A stretch of DNA of 29,343 nt from Bacillota bacterium (GTDB taxonomy: Bacteria > Bacillota > Clostridia > Lachnospirales > Lachnospiraceae). Location: positions 1 through 29,343 of the forward strand of contig JAEZJW010000188.1 of the NCBI GenBank assembly GCA_023415595.1, given 5' to 3'. Below the pieces are notes generated by a model. That model was not told where the DNA came from, made no database searches, and worked only from the letters and a program-made list of their open reading frames with translations. Made by a program: the position numbers and the translations under genes. Below are positions 15,637 through 25,557 of this stretch, one piece after another. Numbering within the stretch: position 1 is the stretch's first letter; every line of letters starts with the position of its first letter.

Positions 15637-18600
15637 CTACTCCTCCATCGATGCCTTTCTGTTTTCTCTTACACCCTTAAAGTAAATGCCAGTCCTATCG
15701 TTAAATACTAACCTGGCTACGGTATACAGAAGATCAATCTCAGCTGGAATCATCTGATAGGTATGCAGAACATAAAAGCTGGGTTTCTCACTTCCCGAAT
15801 CATAGACCTTTAGTGCACTGGTCAGATCATTGATCAGATCATCCACCTCCTGCAGGTAACCATGCTTCCCATCGACCAATATGAGCAGATCGGCGGCGAC
15901 GTGGTTTATCCTGAGATATTCATAGGCCTTCAGTACATCCCTGATCACACCCTCCTGTTCGATAGAATCCACTGTTAAGAGCAGAATCGGGTTGTCACCT
16001 GACACACCAAACCGCCATAGAAAGCTCTGATTTTTAACATTTCTTCTGATATTTTGCTCCGGCCCTCTGAAGTATCGGGAGGGATAGAAGATGGGACTGA
16101 TCATATCCTGGAAAGCATTCAGTTGCTGCTTTGATATCTCCAGGTATTTCAGCTCAATTTCACTCTGCAGCCGGTATTTTTCCAGCAGATCCTCGATACG
16201 GTAGGGAACATTCAGTTCCTCCCCGATTTTGATTGCCTCCTCGCGGCTTTCACATACTCCTGTCAGAAAATACAGGCTGGTCTTCTCCCCTGCTTCCAGG
16301 GAAATCCTTACCTTAAGGCTCATGATTGGTTCATTCGTAAAGCCCGAACGGTTGGAAAGAGGGTTATCAAGTATAACAGCCTCCGGATCTGCCATGGAAT
16401 GGTTCCTTCCAATGAATTTCATCCTGTCGTTCTCATATTCCACTGCTTTCTGAAGTTGTGCTCCGGTTCTTACCATATGCATCACATAGGGTTTTTCAAT
16501 CGTCTTCTTGCTCCTTCTCTTGGATAGGAAGATATCTTGTCCCTCTACGAGTTCACTTTCTATGAACAGCTTGTTAAAGGCAGGATGGCTTAGCTCAGCC
16601 AGATGGCTGTCACTGACAATCTCCAGATAGCTGGTGATGTCCAGCTGTTTCGTCTGTTTCCCGTGATTATTAAGCTCCAGCTTACGGATCTCCATTGGAT
16701 GATCCGGAGATAGGCTGATTGTCGTATGTGTCGAGATATCCCCATCCCTTCTCTTGAATTCAATCCCATGATGAGTGAAAATCACCTGATACTCCTCCGG
16801 TTCCGCTCCGGTCGGATGATAGGAGCTGCTCCAGACCCGGTCTTTCCCTACTTCCCTGATATAGATATATTGCCCGGTATCTGCATGGAGGTCTGACCGG
16901 AAGCGGTACAGCATCCTGTCCTCATAACTGCTGAAGCCATCTCCGTCGGAGGTGATCATCAGGGAGTATTTCTGATTGGACAGATAGCCTGCCACCGGAA
17001 CAGCAGGGGCAGTCGTACCCACATACCGATTATCGTAGGCAACTTGCTTAAATTCCAATTTACTGAAATTGATCGTATAGCCTCTCTTCGCTGTGGACAC
17101 CAGATGGGACTGCCGCTTCTCCTCTAATAAGACCTCGGCAGCCTTTATCATCGGCTCCGAATGGAACCTTCTGCGCATAATCCCATGATTCAGATAATTA
17201 TTGATAGCGACCAGATTCATACCCTGATGATGCGCCATAAAGGATTTGACGATTCGATATGGAGTCATCTCCCCAGAATCCGGCCCATTAAAATCCACTG
17301 CTTCATAGAAACCGTATTCACCGTAAACTCCCATCTCCATCATCCTTCTTAAATTGGAGAGACAATCCTTACCGGCATATTCCAGTGCAAGTAAAGATGC
17401 ATAGGGAGCTACCACCAGCGAGGTCCTTCTTACCGGCTGGAGCCTAAGCTTTGGTACCCCGAAGGCTTTATACTGGTAGTTAGAGTACAGGTCAAACCGG
17501 AAATACTGGGACTCCGAGATTCCCCAGGGAATCCCCATCTGCTTCGCATATTCAATATGCTGAAGGACTGCTGCCTTCGCTGTTTCCGAGAATACAGAGC
17601 CCTCATATTCCTTCATCACCAGATTTGGCATCAGGTATTCGAACATGGTACCACTCCAGGAGACGAAGCAGGGAATTCCCTGAATCATCGTCAGAGGTCT
17701 GCCCAGCTTATGCCAGTGCTTTAGCGGCACCTCGCCCCTGGCCACACAGAGGAAGCTGGTCAGGGAGGATTCCGAAGCGATCAGGTCGTAGCAGCCGGCA
17801 TCCAGAGTCTTAGAATCCACATGATATCCGATGTGAAACAGCATCCGTTTCTCATTGTACAGAAAGCTGAAATCCGCATTCTGCAGTATTCCGTCAATCT
17901 TAACGATTAACTCGTTGATTCTATCTGTCAGCATTTTCGCTTTTTTATGTTCCGACCCGGCAAGCTGCCTTAAGGTAGGGCAATCTGAAAAGCTGCTCCC
18001 CTTAAGCTGGAAGGCTGCTGCTTCTTCCACAAAGCACTCAATCGTTTCAGAGAGCCTCCTGCACCATCTGGTCTCCTCACAGGGCAGACTGTTCCTGCTC
18101 TCTAGGTCCTCCCAGATATCCCGGATGTCCTCAATGAATTCCCCGATTCCGGTATAATCCTCCTTCAGCTTTCCATTATAATTACTTAGCTTCAGAATGC
18201 TGCGAAGCAGTTGAATGCTGCTCTTTTTCATTATTGGCTGGTCCAGCTGTTCTGCCAGTCCGTTCTTCAGGGTAACCATATGCCCCAGAAAATTACCGCT
18301 GTCCACCGTAGAAATATAGGCAGGGTTAAGGATCTCCATTGAATGGATCCCATACCAGTTATATAGATGCCCCCGGTATTTCGGAAGCTTCCCTATGGTC
18401 GTCAACAGATTCTCCACCTGGATAAGGAAGGAGGTAAGGCTCTCATAGCCCATATCCCTTGCTGACAGGATGGACAGAAATTGCAGACCAATGTTAGTAG
18501 GTGAGGTCTTGTCACTGATCCTGGTCTTATGAGTCTGCTGAAAGTTATCCGGACATAACCAGTTTCTCTCCTTCGTGGAAAACTCTTTGAAGAAGAGCCA

Positions 18601-21600
18601 GGTCCTGAGGGCGGTCTGATGAAGCAGCTCCTGATCGGAAGGCAGCTCCTCATTGTCGCTTTCCTCCCTGGGCAGGCTGATATAATAGGCAGTCAGGAAG
18701 GTTGTTGTCCACAGCAGTGCCACACTGCCATAGACGACAAATTCCAGAATGGTAAGCTCCCTGGCAAGTATCAGCCCCAGAAGCAGGGCTGCAGGAATCA
18801 GAGAACTCCACATGGACAGGAAATATCCCTTCTTCGTATTAATGATCGAAGCATCCACACTTTCCGCAGTATTCCATCGGAGCAGATTCTTCCTGCTTAC
18901 AAACAGTCGGAACATCGTCCTGAGTGCTGCATCCGTGGCGATATATGCTCTGTAAGGAGTCAGTACCAGCTCCAAAAATGCCCGCTCAAACATAATTCCA
19001 AGTTCCTTAAAGAAGCTCCTGTATACAAAGGCAAGCTTAGGCCGCAGCAGCTTCTGTTTCAGCAGTGAGATCAGCATAACCGTGATATTGAACAGATCGG
19101 TGAAGAACACCATTGGCAGCCAGAGGAGTGGCAGTTCGGGCAGCCATGCCAGATTCAGTAGGATCAGCAGGGTTTTACTTAAGGGAACCATGCTCCTTCT
19201 TAAGTTATCAGCGATCTTCCATTTTGATAAGGCACAGACCTTTCTATGATCCGCTGTTTTCCTGAAGAACAGCCAGGGTAAGAGCTGCCAGTCTCCCCGG
19301 ATCCAGCGGTGTTCCCTTTTTGCGTAAGAAAGAACACTTCCCGGAAAGGTATCCATGACCTTAACGGCGCTGGAGAAGGCCGTACGGGCATAGCAGCTCT
19401 CTAGTAGATCATGGCTTAACACGCTGTTCTCCGGTATCGTACCATGCAGCAGGGTATGAAAAGCCTGAATATGATAAATGCCCTTACCGATATAAGTCCC
19501 CTGATTAAAAATATCCTGATAAATGTCGGAAATGACAGCAGAGTAATGATCCAAGCCGGATTGCCCGCCAAAAATCATTGTAAACAGGCTGCCCTTCTTA
19601 TCAATGATATGATTCCTGACGGAAGGCTGGATAATGGCATACCCCTCCTTCACTCTCCTTCTCTGCAGATCCTGTACAGGTTGGTTCAGGGGATGCTCCA
19701 TCAGTCCGACCAGCTTCGCCGCATTATCCCATATCAGGTTCGAATCAGCATCCAAGGTAATTACATATTTAAAGGTCCCCAGCAGCTCATTGCTGCAGCA
19801 GATGGTATCAAAGCTGGTGTTTTCCTTTCTTTCACCGCTTAACAGACTGTTAAATTCCTCAAGCTTACCGCGTTTCCTCTCCCAACACATATAACAGTTT
19901 TCCGATTCATTCCATTTACGGCAACGGGTAAACAAAGAAAACCGTTTGCAGGTGGAGGGATAATCGCGGTTCAGCTCCTCCAGACGGGCAAGCAGTGCCT
20001 CTTCAATTACTTTATCCTTCGGAACGGACAACTCCGAGGAATCCTCAAAATCCGCAAGCAGGGCATAATACAGGTTCTCCTGGCGGTTAGCCAGATAAAG
20101 CCTCTGGATACGGTTCAAATATTCCAAACCCTGTTCTTTGGAGGACAGGATGACCGGCATGACTACAAAAGTCCGTGCATGATCGGGTATTACCTTTCTG
20201 TAATCCAGTGCGGGCAGTTTCTTTACCAATATCCCTCGGGTAAACAGAAAAATCGAAATCTCCATGGCAATTCCCGCGAGGAGCGGCAGGGATGCCAGAA
20301 GCAGAAGGACATATTGATAAGAAGGTAAAAATGTCTCCCATCGAAGCAGCCAGGTTAGTGCCAACAGAATACCGGTCAGAATTAAGAAGGATACAGTAAA
20401 ATATAGAAATCCCTTCACATTCAGCTTAATCTTAAGCTTAACCGGCGCTTTCTTTCCGAGGGTGCGGCATTTTAACACAGGATAGCCCTTACCCAACAAA
20501 TAAGTTCCGACATGATGTGGGTGATTCAGATCCTCCCTGCCTTCCTTCGCCAGGTTAAGGCAGTCCAGAGCAGCCTTCTCTTCGTCTATTCGATGGCGAT
20601 GCGCCAGTTTCACGATAACTTCACGGTACATACCCCTGCTTTCAGAATCCATCGAGCCATAATAACCTTCCGGATCCTTTAACAGCAGCTGCTCTAATAC
20701 TGAGAATTCCTCAAAAAGCTCTTCACTGTCCAACTCATTGATTTCTCGTAAGCTGATGATCAAAGCACGGATTCCGGCCTCATGCTTTGCTTCGATCCTT
20801 CCTTCCTCCGTGAACAGACTGCTAGGCTTCAGGTCCTTGGCGATACAGTGATATTCCAGATATTTCTGTATGAGGCTGTGGTCGACCGACATATTCTTAA
20901 GCAGATAGACCACATGGGCATGAAAAGAGAAATCATCCCGGCAGTCCATATCGGTTTCTCTTAATAATGGAGTGATATCCTGCATTGCCTGTCCGGCCAG
21001 ATGATCCTTTACGAATTTCTCCGCTTTTGATTTTAATTTTATGATTCTCAGAATTTCTTCCGATACTTCAATAATACTTTCCAGCAGACAGAAGCCAATC
21101 ATCTCCGGGAGTACCCATAACTCCTTATCCTTCAGTTTGCATTCTGTCTGGTAGGCATTAACCATCAAAGAGATGTTCTCCCTGTTCAGATGGCCTCCTG
21201 ATAAGGCAACCATATGTTTAGCCAGAACATAAATCCTTGGATAGCCCCTGCCTTCCCGACCTTTAAGAATAGGCAGTACCTCATAGCTGGTGCCAGAAGA
21301 TCTGATCTTCTTAATTTCGCGGTACATGATCTGGAAATTGTCAAATAACCATCTGGCAGCAGGAATCAAATAAATGATATCCGTGGAAAGCTCAGAGATC
21401 GTCTTCCTGATCCTGTTCAGCTTCTTATAGGCAGTCTGATTATAATCATCCAGCACAAAATTATACCTCGATAGCTTAACCTCCCTGTGCCTTAATGCCA
21501 GAGCAAGCATTTGTTTTTCCCAATCCTCCGGGCTAAGGGCATCTCCTGCATTAAGCTTCAGTTGTTTCTTCTTAAAATAGATAAATCGATAAAAAAGGTA

Positions 21601-21699
21601 CCATAATATGCTGCATATCAGTATGGCTGATATGGTCAGTACTGCTATTCCTGCTGTACTATCTATAAAAAAACGAATTCCTTCCTTTGTGGTCAGCAA
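15637..21699 (-). CDS. Cyclic beta-1,2-glucan synthase, GT84 and cyclisation part (lacks the GH94 C-terminus)
   Basis: A 2020-aa membrane protein. In order: N-terminal helix (about 17-38); cytoplasmic N-domain with PAARWLFDNFQIM; membrane helices at about 425-485; GT84 glycosyltransferase with the DxD of TLDADSN (Asp about 650-652), GKGIYH, ENSVLSHDLLE and HRWIRGDWQ (about 797-804); further helices at about 836-880 and 956-1010; then a glycoamylase-like middle domain (about 1130-1510) with SGNFLGH, GISESQYFRFD, GPDSGEMTPYR and MAHHQGMN, thought to do the cyclising transglycosylation. A GH94-type beta-sandwich (about 1530-1790) and a partial helical region end the protein. It would polymerise UDP-glucose into beta-1,2-glucan. 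Usual synthases are about 2800 aa; the missing part is the next gene. The start is a TTG at 21699, with AGGAGG about 15 bases upstream. Confidence 0.9.
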   Translation of the reverse strand: MLTTKEGIRFFIDSTAGIAVLTISAILICSILWYLFYRFIYFKKKQLKLNAGDALSPEDWEKQMLALALRHREVKLSRYNFVLDDYNQTAYKKLNRIRKTISELSTDIIYLIPAARWLFDNFQIMYREIKKIRSSGTSYEVLPILKGREGRGYPRIYVLAKHMVALSGGHLNRENISLMVNAYQTECKLKDKELWVLPEMIGFCLLESIIEVSEEILRIIKLKSKAEKFVKDHLAGQAMQDITPLLRETDMDCRDDFSFHAHVVYLLKNMSVDHSLIQKYLEYHCIAKDLKPSSLFTEEGRIEAKHEAGIRALIISLREINELDSEELFEEFSVLEQLLLKDPEGYYGSMDSESRGMYREVIVKLAHRHRIDEEKAALDCLNLAKEGREDLNHPHHVGTYLLGKGYPVLKCRTLGKKAPVKLKIKLNVKGFLYFTVSFLILTGILLALTWLLRWETFLPSYQYVLLLLASLPLLAGIAMEISIFLFTRGILVKKLPALDYRKVIPDHARTFVVMPVILSSKEQGLEYLNRIQRLYLANRQENLYYALLADFEDSSELSVPKDKVIEEALLARLEELNRDYPSTCKRFSLFTRCRKWNESENCYMCWERKRGKLEEFNSLLSGERKENTSFDTICCSNELLGTFKYVITLDADSNLIWDNAAKLVGLMEHPLNQPVQDLQRRRVKEGYAIIQPSVRNHIIDKKGSLFTMIFGGQSGLDHYSAVISDIYQDIFNQGTYIGKGIYHIQAFHTLLHGTIPENSVLSHDLLESCYARTAFSSAVKVMDTFPGSVLSYAKREHRWIRGDWQLLPWLFFRKTADHRKVCALSKWKIADNLRRSMVPLSKTLLILLNLAWLPELPLLWLPMVFFTDLFNITVMLISLLKQKLLRPKLAFVYRSFFKELGIMFERAFLELVLTPYRAYIATDAALRTMFRLFVSRKNLLRWNTAESVDASIINTKKGYFLSMWSSLIPAALLLGLILARELTILEFVVYGSVALLWTTTFLTAYYISLPREESDNEELPSDQELLHQTALRTWLFFKEFSTKERNWLCPDNFQQTHKTRISDKTSPTNIGLQFLSILSARDMGYESLTSFLIQVENLLTTIGKLPKYRGHLYNWYGIHSMEILNPAYISTVDSGNFLGHMVTLKNGLAEQLDQPIMKKSSIQLLRSILKLSNYNGKLKEDYTGIGEFIEDIRDIWEDLESRNSLPCEETRWCRRLSETIECFVEEAAAFQLKGSSFSDCPTLRQLAGSEHKKAKMLTDRINELIVKIDGILQNADFSFLYNEKRMLFHIGYHVDSKTLDAGCYDLIASESSLTSFLCVARGEVPLKHWHKLGRPLTMIQGIPCFVSWSGTMFEYLMPNLVMKEYEGSVFSETAKAAVLQHIEYAKQMGIPWGISESQYFRFDLYSNYQYKAFGVPKLRLQPVRRTSLVVAPYASLLALEYAGKDCLSNLRRMMEMGVYGEYGFYEAVDFNGPDSGEMTPYRIVKSFMAHHQGMNLVAINNYLNHGIMRRRFHSEPMIKAAEVLLEEKRQSHLVSTAKRGYTINFSKLEFKQVAYDNRYVGTTAPAVPVAGYLSNQKYSLMITSDGDGFSSYEDRMLYRFRSDLHADTGQYIYIREVGKDRVWSSSYHPTGAEPEEYQVIFTHHGIEFKRRDGDISTHTTISLSPDHPMEIRKLELNNHGKQTKQLDITSYLEIVSDSHLAELSHPAFNKLFIESELVEGQDIFLSKRRSKKTIEKPYVMHMVRTGAQLQKAVEYENDRMKFIGRNHSMADPEAVILDNPLSNRSGFTNEPIMSLKVRISLEAGEKTSLYFLTGVCESREEAIKIGEELNVPYRIEDLLEKYRLQSEIELKYLEISKQQLNAFQDMISPIFYPSRYFRGPEQNIRRNVKNQSFLWRFGVSGDNPILLLTVDSIEQEGVIRDVLKAYEYLRINHVAADLLILVDGKHGYLQEVDDLINDLTSALKVYDSGSEKPSFYVLHTYQMIPAEIDLLYTVARLVFNDRTGIYFKGVRENRKASMEE

Positions 21700-21810
21700 T
21701 TTTCCTGCTCCTCCTGATTTTGATGAATCTTCTTTTTATTATTCCAATTTTGATGGTAATTACTTATAACAGGGTCAAAAATTTTAAAGATTGAAATCAA
21801 AAGTGCTTCC

Positions 21811-21954
21811 GCCCCTTCTCACAGAACTTAAAGCTATTCTGCCTCCTTCAGTTAAAAAGGAAGAAGCTGCACCTGAGAAATAAATTTCTCTGGTGCAGCT
21901 TCTTTCTTTTTAACCGGAAAACGCATACGTTTTCCGGTTCTGTGAGATAGGGGC
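21811..21954. repeat. Nested inverted repeat (outer arms plus two inner hairpins)
   Basis: Outer arms of 17-18 bases (21811-21827 and 21937-21954) are inverted copies with one or two differences. Between them are two hairpins: a 29-base-arm stem (21852-21880/21885-21913, two mismatches, 4-base loop) and a perfect 12-bp stem (21912-21923/21928-21939, loop CATA). The whole block would fold as a three-way junction on either strand. It fills most of the 288-base gap between pheT and the glucan synthase gene. Such a block could be a mobile intergenic repeat or an unusually elaborate terminator. Confidence 0.7.
21852..21913 (-). terminator. Intrinsic terminator of pheST
   Basis: A long hairpin with arms of 29 bases and only two mismatches. 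On the minus strand the lower part of the arm is itself a run of five U, giving the stem-plus-U-run form of an intrinsic terminator about 75 bases after the pheT stop. The arms are symmetrical (A-run and U-run), so it may also terminate plus-strand transcripts. Confidence 0.75.
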
Positions 21955-21987
21955 ATATGGGTATGCTCACTTTGCTTTCACGCATGT

Positions 21988-24375
21988 TTACTGTCTTAAC
22001 TCAACTCCATGATTTTTGAATACAGTCAACAGACCATCCACCATCGTCTGAATCTCCTGTCCTTCCAAAGTACGCTCCTTGGAACCGAACTCGAAACGGA
22101 CTGTGACGCTCTTCTTACCGGGAAGCAGCTTCTCATCCTCGAAGATATCTACCAGATAGAAGCTCTGTAAGTTATCGCAGTTATATTCCTTCACATGGCT
22201 TACGATGCTTTCATATTTTAAGGTCTTATCCGTCAGGAGGCTTAAATCTACGGTAACTCCGGGATACTTGGAGACCTCGTTATAACGGAGTCCTTCCGCC
22301 GGTACCTGTTCCAGGCTCGGGATATCGATCTCGACAAAGGCTACATTCAGCTTCTTATCGATGCGACTCTTGATCCTGGGATTTAGGACAGAGAAATATC
22401 CGATATTCGTACCTTTAAGCAGGATTGCAGCTGAATTCACCGGATGGACAAAGTTAAGCTTTTTCACCTTATCCCCTGCCACCGAGAAGGAAGGAGCCAC
22501 GTTCTTCACAGCCATAAGCAGCTGCTCTACGATTTCCTTCGCCTTAAAGTATACCTCTTTCTCAGTCAGCTTCTTACTGGCGAATACGATACCAAGTCTC
22601 TTTCTCTCATCACATAACCCATCCGCCTTCAGTCCGTCCGCTACACGGCCGATCTCGAACATTCCCATCTCCGGATAGGAATCCACGTTCTTATAGACGA
22701 AGCCCAATAAGCTTGGAATAATTGTAGAACGAATCGTATCATTCTCTGCTGTCAGAGAATTGACGACACGGACATTGGGCTCTGTTACGATACCCAGTTC
22801 CTTATTCATCTTGCTCTCATACCAGAGATAGCTGTGAACCTCACTCATCGCATAACGTTCGGAAAGTAACAGCTTCATCTTATATTCATTATCCCGCTCC
22901 ACGCTGTGCCGTATCGGTGTCAGCAGGTTCTTCGTGGAACGGATATCGAAATTATCATAACCGTAGACACGGGTGATCTCCTCGATGATATCTGCCTTAA
23001 TCGTCACATCCTTTGTCGCACGCCAGGTCGGAACCTCCACATTGAAATCATCTCCCTTACGGGTGACGCCGAAACCGAGCGCAGTCAGGGTCTCTTCGAT
23101 GCGGTCCGAGGTAATATCTATTCCGGTGTATTTATCCACATATGCCTTGTTAAATTGAATTGAGATCTTATCATAATGCTTCACATAATTATCTGTCAGA
23201 GAAGAGGTTACCTTTACACCGGGGTCGATTTCCGCCAGCAGCTTTAAGAAACGCTCAATTGCAGGAATAGTAAGCTCCGGATCCAGAGTCTTCTCATATC
23301 TGGCACTGGCATCGGTACGGAGTCCTAAGCGGGAAGCGGATTTACGGACCGAGGTACCGTCAAAGTTCGCGGACTCCAGCAGTACGGAATTGGTTTCCTC
23401 GGAAATTCCGGAGAGCTCTCCTCCCATTACACCTGCAACAGCAACCGGCTCCTTCTCATCACAGATCATCAGGGTATCGGTATCCACCTTTCTCTCCACG
23501 CCGTCCAGCGTAAGGAAATTGAAAGGCTCCGCGAAGGTCTTGACCTGGATATTCTTTACCTTGCCATGATCGAAGGCATGCATTGGCTGACCGACCTCCA
23601 TCATCAGATAGTTTGTCAGATCTGCCAGCAGATTGATCGGTCTCATTCCACAGTAGGTCAGGCGGATTCTCATATTGACCGGAGCTTTCTTCTTCGTGAT
23701 GTTGCCGATGGTGATACAGCTGTAACGGTAGATCTTATCGGTGTTCTCCACCTTAAGCTCCACCTGAGGAAGACTCTTATAGATGCTGGTGTCCATCACA
23801 TTCAGGGGCTTTAGAGGCCTCTTATTTAAAGCCGCGATTTCTCTGGCAATGCCGTAATGACCCCAGAGGTCCGGGCGGTTGGTCAGGGATTTATTATCTA
23901 CTTCAAAGATTGTATCCTCAAGCTGCATAATATCCTTGATATCTGTTCCAAGAGGGTAGCTGTCCTCTAAAATCATCAATCCGGAATGGTCATCGCTGAT
24001 CCCCAGTTCCTTCTCGGAGCAGCACATTCCGTGACTGATCACACCGGCAATCGGTGCCTCCTTAATCTCCAGGTCACCGACTCTGCCTCCCAGCTTTGCG
24101 AAGGGAACGACAGCTCCGACAAACACATTCGGTGCACCGCAGACACAATCCACGATTTCACTGCCAATGTCCACCTTTACCAGATGCAGTTTCTTGGAAT
24201 TCGGATGGTCAGTGATTTCAATGATTTTACCTACGACAACACCCTGAACATTCTTGCCCATTTCATGTATTTCTTCAACCTCGGCGGTGGATAAGGTAAA
24301 ACGGTTGATCAGCTCCCTTAAGTTTACCCCGCTAAGATCCGTAAATTCTGATATCCAATTCATTGATATTAACAT
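21988..24375 (-). CDS. pheT: Phenylalanine-tRNA ligase beta subunit
   Basis: A 795-aa beta subunit of the alpha2-beta2 enzyme that charges tRNA-Phe. It starts MLISMNWISEFTDLSG. The tRNA-binding OB-like domain (about 40-155) includes GKIIEITDHPNSKKLHLVKVD and VCGAPNVFVG. The B3/4 editing domain (about 210-400) includes RPDLWGHYGIAREIAAL, and the B5 region and catalytic-like fold (about 480-680) follow. A C-terminal anticodon-binding ferredoxin-like domain (about 700-795) contains SKYPGVTVDLSLL and SVTVRFEFGSKERTL. Length is typical. The ATG at 24375 is nine bases after AGGAGG and 13 bases after pheS. Confidence 0.98.
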   Translation of the reverse strand: MLISMNWISEFTDLSGVNLRELINRFTLSTAEVEEIHEMGKNVQGVVVGKIIEITDHPNSKKLHLVKVDIGSEIVDCVCGAPNVFVGAVVPFAKLGGRVGDLEIKEAPIAGVISHGMCCSEKELGISDDHSGLMILEDSYPLGTDIKDIMQLEDTIFEVDNKSLTNRPDLWGHYGIAREIAALNKRPLKPLNVMDTSIYKSLPQVELKVENTDKIYRYSCITIGNITKKKAPVNMRIRLTYCGMRPINLLADLTNYLMMEVGQPMHAFDHGKVKNIQVKTFAEPFNFLTLDGVERKVDTDTLMICDEKEPVAVAGVMGGELSGISEETNSVLLESANFDGTSVRKSASRLGLRTDASARYEKTLDPELTIPAIERFLKLLAEIDPGVKVTSSLTDNYVKHYDKISIQFNKAYVDKYTGIDITSDRIEETLTALGFGVTRKGDDFNVEVPTWRATKDVTIKADIIEEITRVYGYDNFDIRSTKNLLTPIRHSVERDNEYKMKLLLSERYAMSEVHSYLWYESKMNKELGIVTEPNVRVVNSLTAENDTIRSTIIPSLLGFVYKNVDSYPEMGMFEIGRVADGLKADGLCDERKRLGIVFASKKLTEKEVYFKAKEIVEQLLMAVKNVAPSFSVAGDKVKKLNFVHPVNSAAILLKGTNIGYFSVLNPRIKSRIDKKLNVAFVEIDIPSLEQVPAEGLRYNEVSKYPGVTVDLSLLTDKTLKYESIVSHVKEYNCDNLQSFYLVDIFEDEKLLPGKKSVTVRFEFGSKERTLEGQEIQTMVDGLLTVFKNHGVELRQ

Positions 24376-24388
24376 AGTCCGCTCCCTC

Positions 24389-25429
24389 CTATCTCGTGAA
24401 CTGCTTTAACTGCTTCAGATTTCCGCCGTTAAAGAGTCGGATGTCCTTAATGTTATATTTCATCATCGCAAGTCTTGTCAGACCCAGACCGAATGCGAAG
24501 CCCGTATATTTCTCCGTATCAATGCCACCCATCGTGAGTACGTTCGGATGAATCATACCGCAGGGCAGAAGCTCCAGCCACCCGGAATGCTTACAGGTCG
24601 GGCATCCGCTTCCTCCGCAGATCGCACAATTGATATCCAGCTCAAAGCCGGGCTCCACGAAGGGGAAGAAACCGGGACGCAGTCTTACCTTAACCTCCCT
24701 CTGGAATACCTCGGTCAGCAGAACCTTCATAAAGTAGATCAGATTGGAGATGGAGATATCCTCTCCGATCATCATGCCCTCCAGCTGGAAGAAGGTATTC
24801 TCATGGCTGGCATCGATATTCTCATTACGGAAGCACCTTCCGGGGAACAGAACCTTTAAGGTTTCTCCGGGCTTCGGGGCACCATACTTTCTCATAATCG
24901 TATTCTGGGCAGCGGAGGTATGAGTCTTTAACAGCTGTCCGTTCTCCAGATAATAAGTATCCGTCATATCTCTGGCCGGGTGATTCTTAGGGATATTCAC
25001 TGCCTCAAAATTATTATACTCTGTCTGGATCTCCAGACCGTCCTCAATGATGAAGCCCATGGTCTTAAATACTTCTTCTATCTGCTTCTGAACAATCGTA
25101 ATCGGATGAAGTGTTCCAACTTCCTTCGCCGAGGGGATAGAGTAGTCATAAACCTCCGCTCCGGAGATTTCCTTCTCGTATTCCTTCTCCTCCAGGGTTT
25201 TCTGATACTCCACAATTGCTGTCTCTATCTCATCCTTCAGAATGTTCACCTGTTGTCCTGCTGTCTTCTTCTCCTCCGCATCCAGGTTTCGAAGGTTCTT
25301 AAGCTCCTCCGTCACCAGTCCTTTCTTGCCAAGGAAGGAAACTCTGATCCTCTCCAGTTCGTCCTTTGACTGGGCTGCGTTCAATTCGTCCTGAAACTGC
25401 TGTTTGATTTTTACCAGATTCTCTAACAT
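24389..25429 (-). CDS. pheS: Phenylalanine-tRNA ligase alpha subunit
   Basis: A 346-aa alpha subunit carrying the class II catalytic core. The N-terminal coiled coil (about 1-85) is followed by LHPITIVQKQIEEVF and motif 2 FRNENIDASHENTFFQLEG. A Cys-rich insert CAICGGSGCPTCKHSGW, common in clostridial PheS, comes next, then motif 3 GFAFGLGLTRLAMMKYNI. The open frame extends 47 codons further into the T-box leader, but the ATG at 25429, with GGAGGAG five bases upstream, gives the normal MLENLVKIKQQFQ start. It is first in the pheST operon and preceded by a T-box riboswitch. Confidence 0.98.
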   Translation of the reverse strand: MLENLVKIKQQFQDELNAAQSKDELERIRVSFLGKKGLVTEELKNLRNLDAEEKKTAGQQVNILKDEIETAIVEYQKTLEEKEYEKEISGAEVYDYSIPSAKEVGTLHPITIVQKQIEEVFKTMGFIIEDGLEIQTEYNNFEAVNIPKNHPARDMTDTYYLENGQLLKTHTSAAQNTIMRKYGAPKPGETLKVLFPGRCFRNENIDASHENTFFQLEGMMIGEDISISNLIYFMKVLLTEVFQREVKVRLRPGFFPFVEPGFELDINCAICGGSGCPTCKHSGWLELLPCGMIHPNVLTMGGIDTEKYTGFAFGLGLTRLAMMKYNIKDIRLFNGGNLKQLKQFTR

Positions 25430-25525
25430 GATTTCTCCTCCTGATCTTTCGATTTTGTTTGTGTATTCTGCCTTCCTGCAAGTATCTGGTACTGACATCA
25501 GTATTTGATTTTCCGGCAAATACAC

Positions 25526-25557
25526 AAAAAAAGCTCCCGTCCGCAAGGGACGAAAGC
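25526..25557 (-). terminator. T-box intrinsic terminator
   Basis: A 10-bp stem (25548-25557 with 25533-25542, two G-U pairs, loop CTTGC) followed by seven U. It starts three bases after the T-box core, so the antiterminator and terminator compete for the sequence between, as expected for this riboswitch class. Confidence 0.93.

Noticed and set aside
15561..15639. A single frameshift or nonsense error splitting the glucan synthase gene
   Set aside because: The two genes are in the same frame and four separate stops fall between them, with a strong ribosome binding site before the second start. One error cannot account for this.
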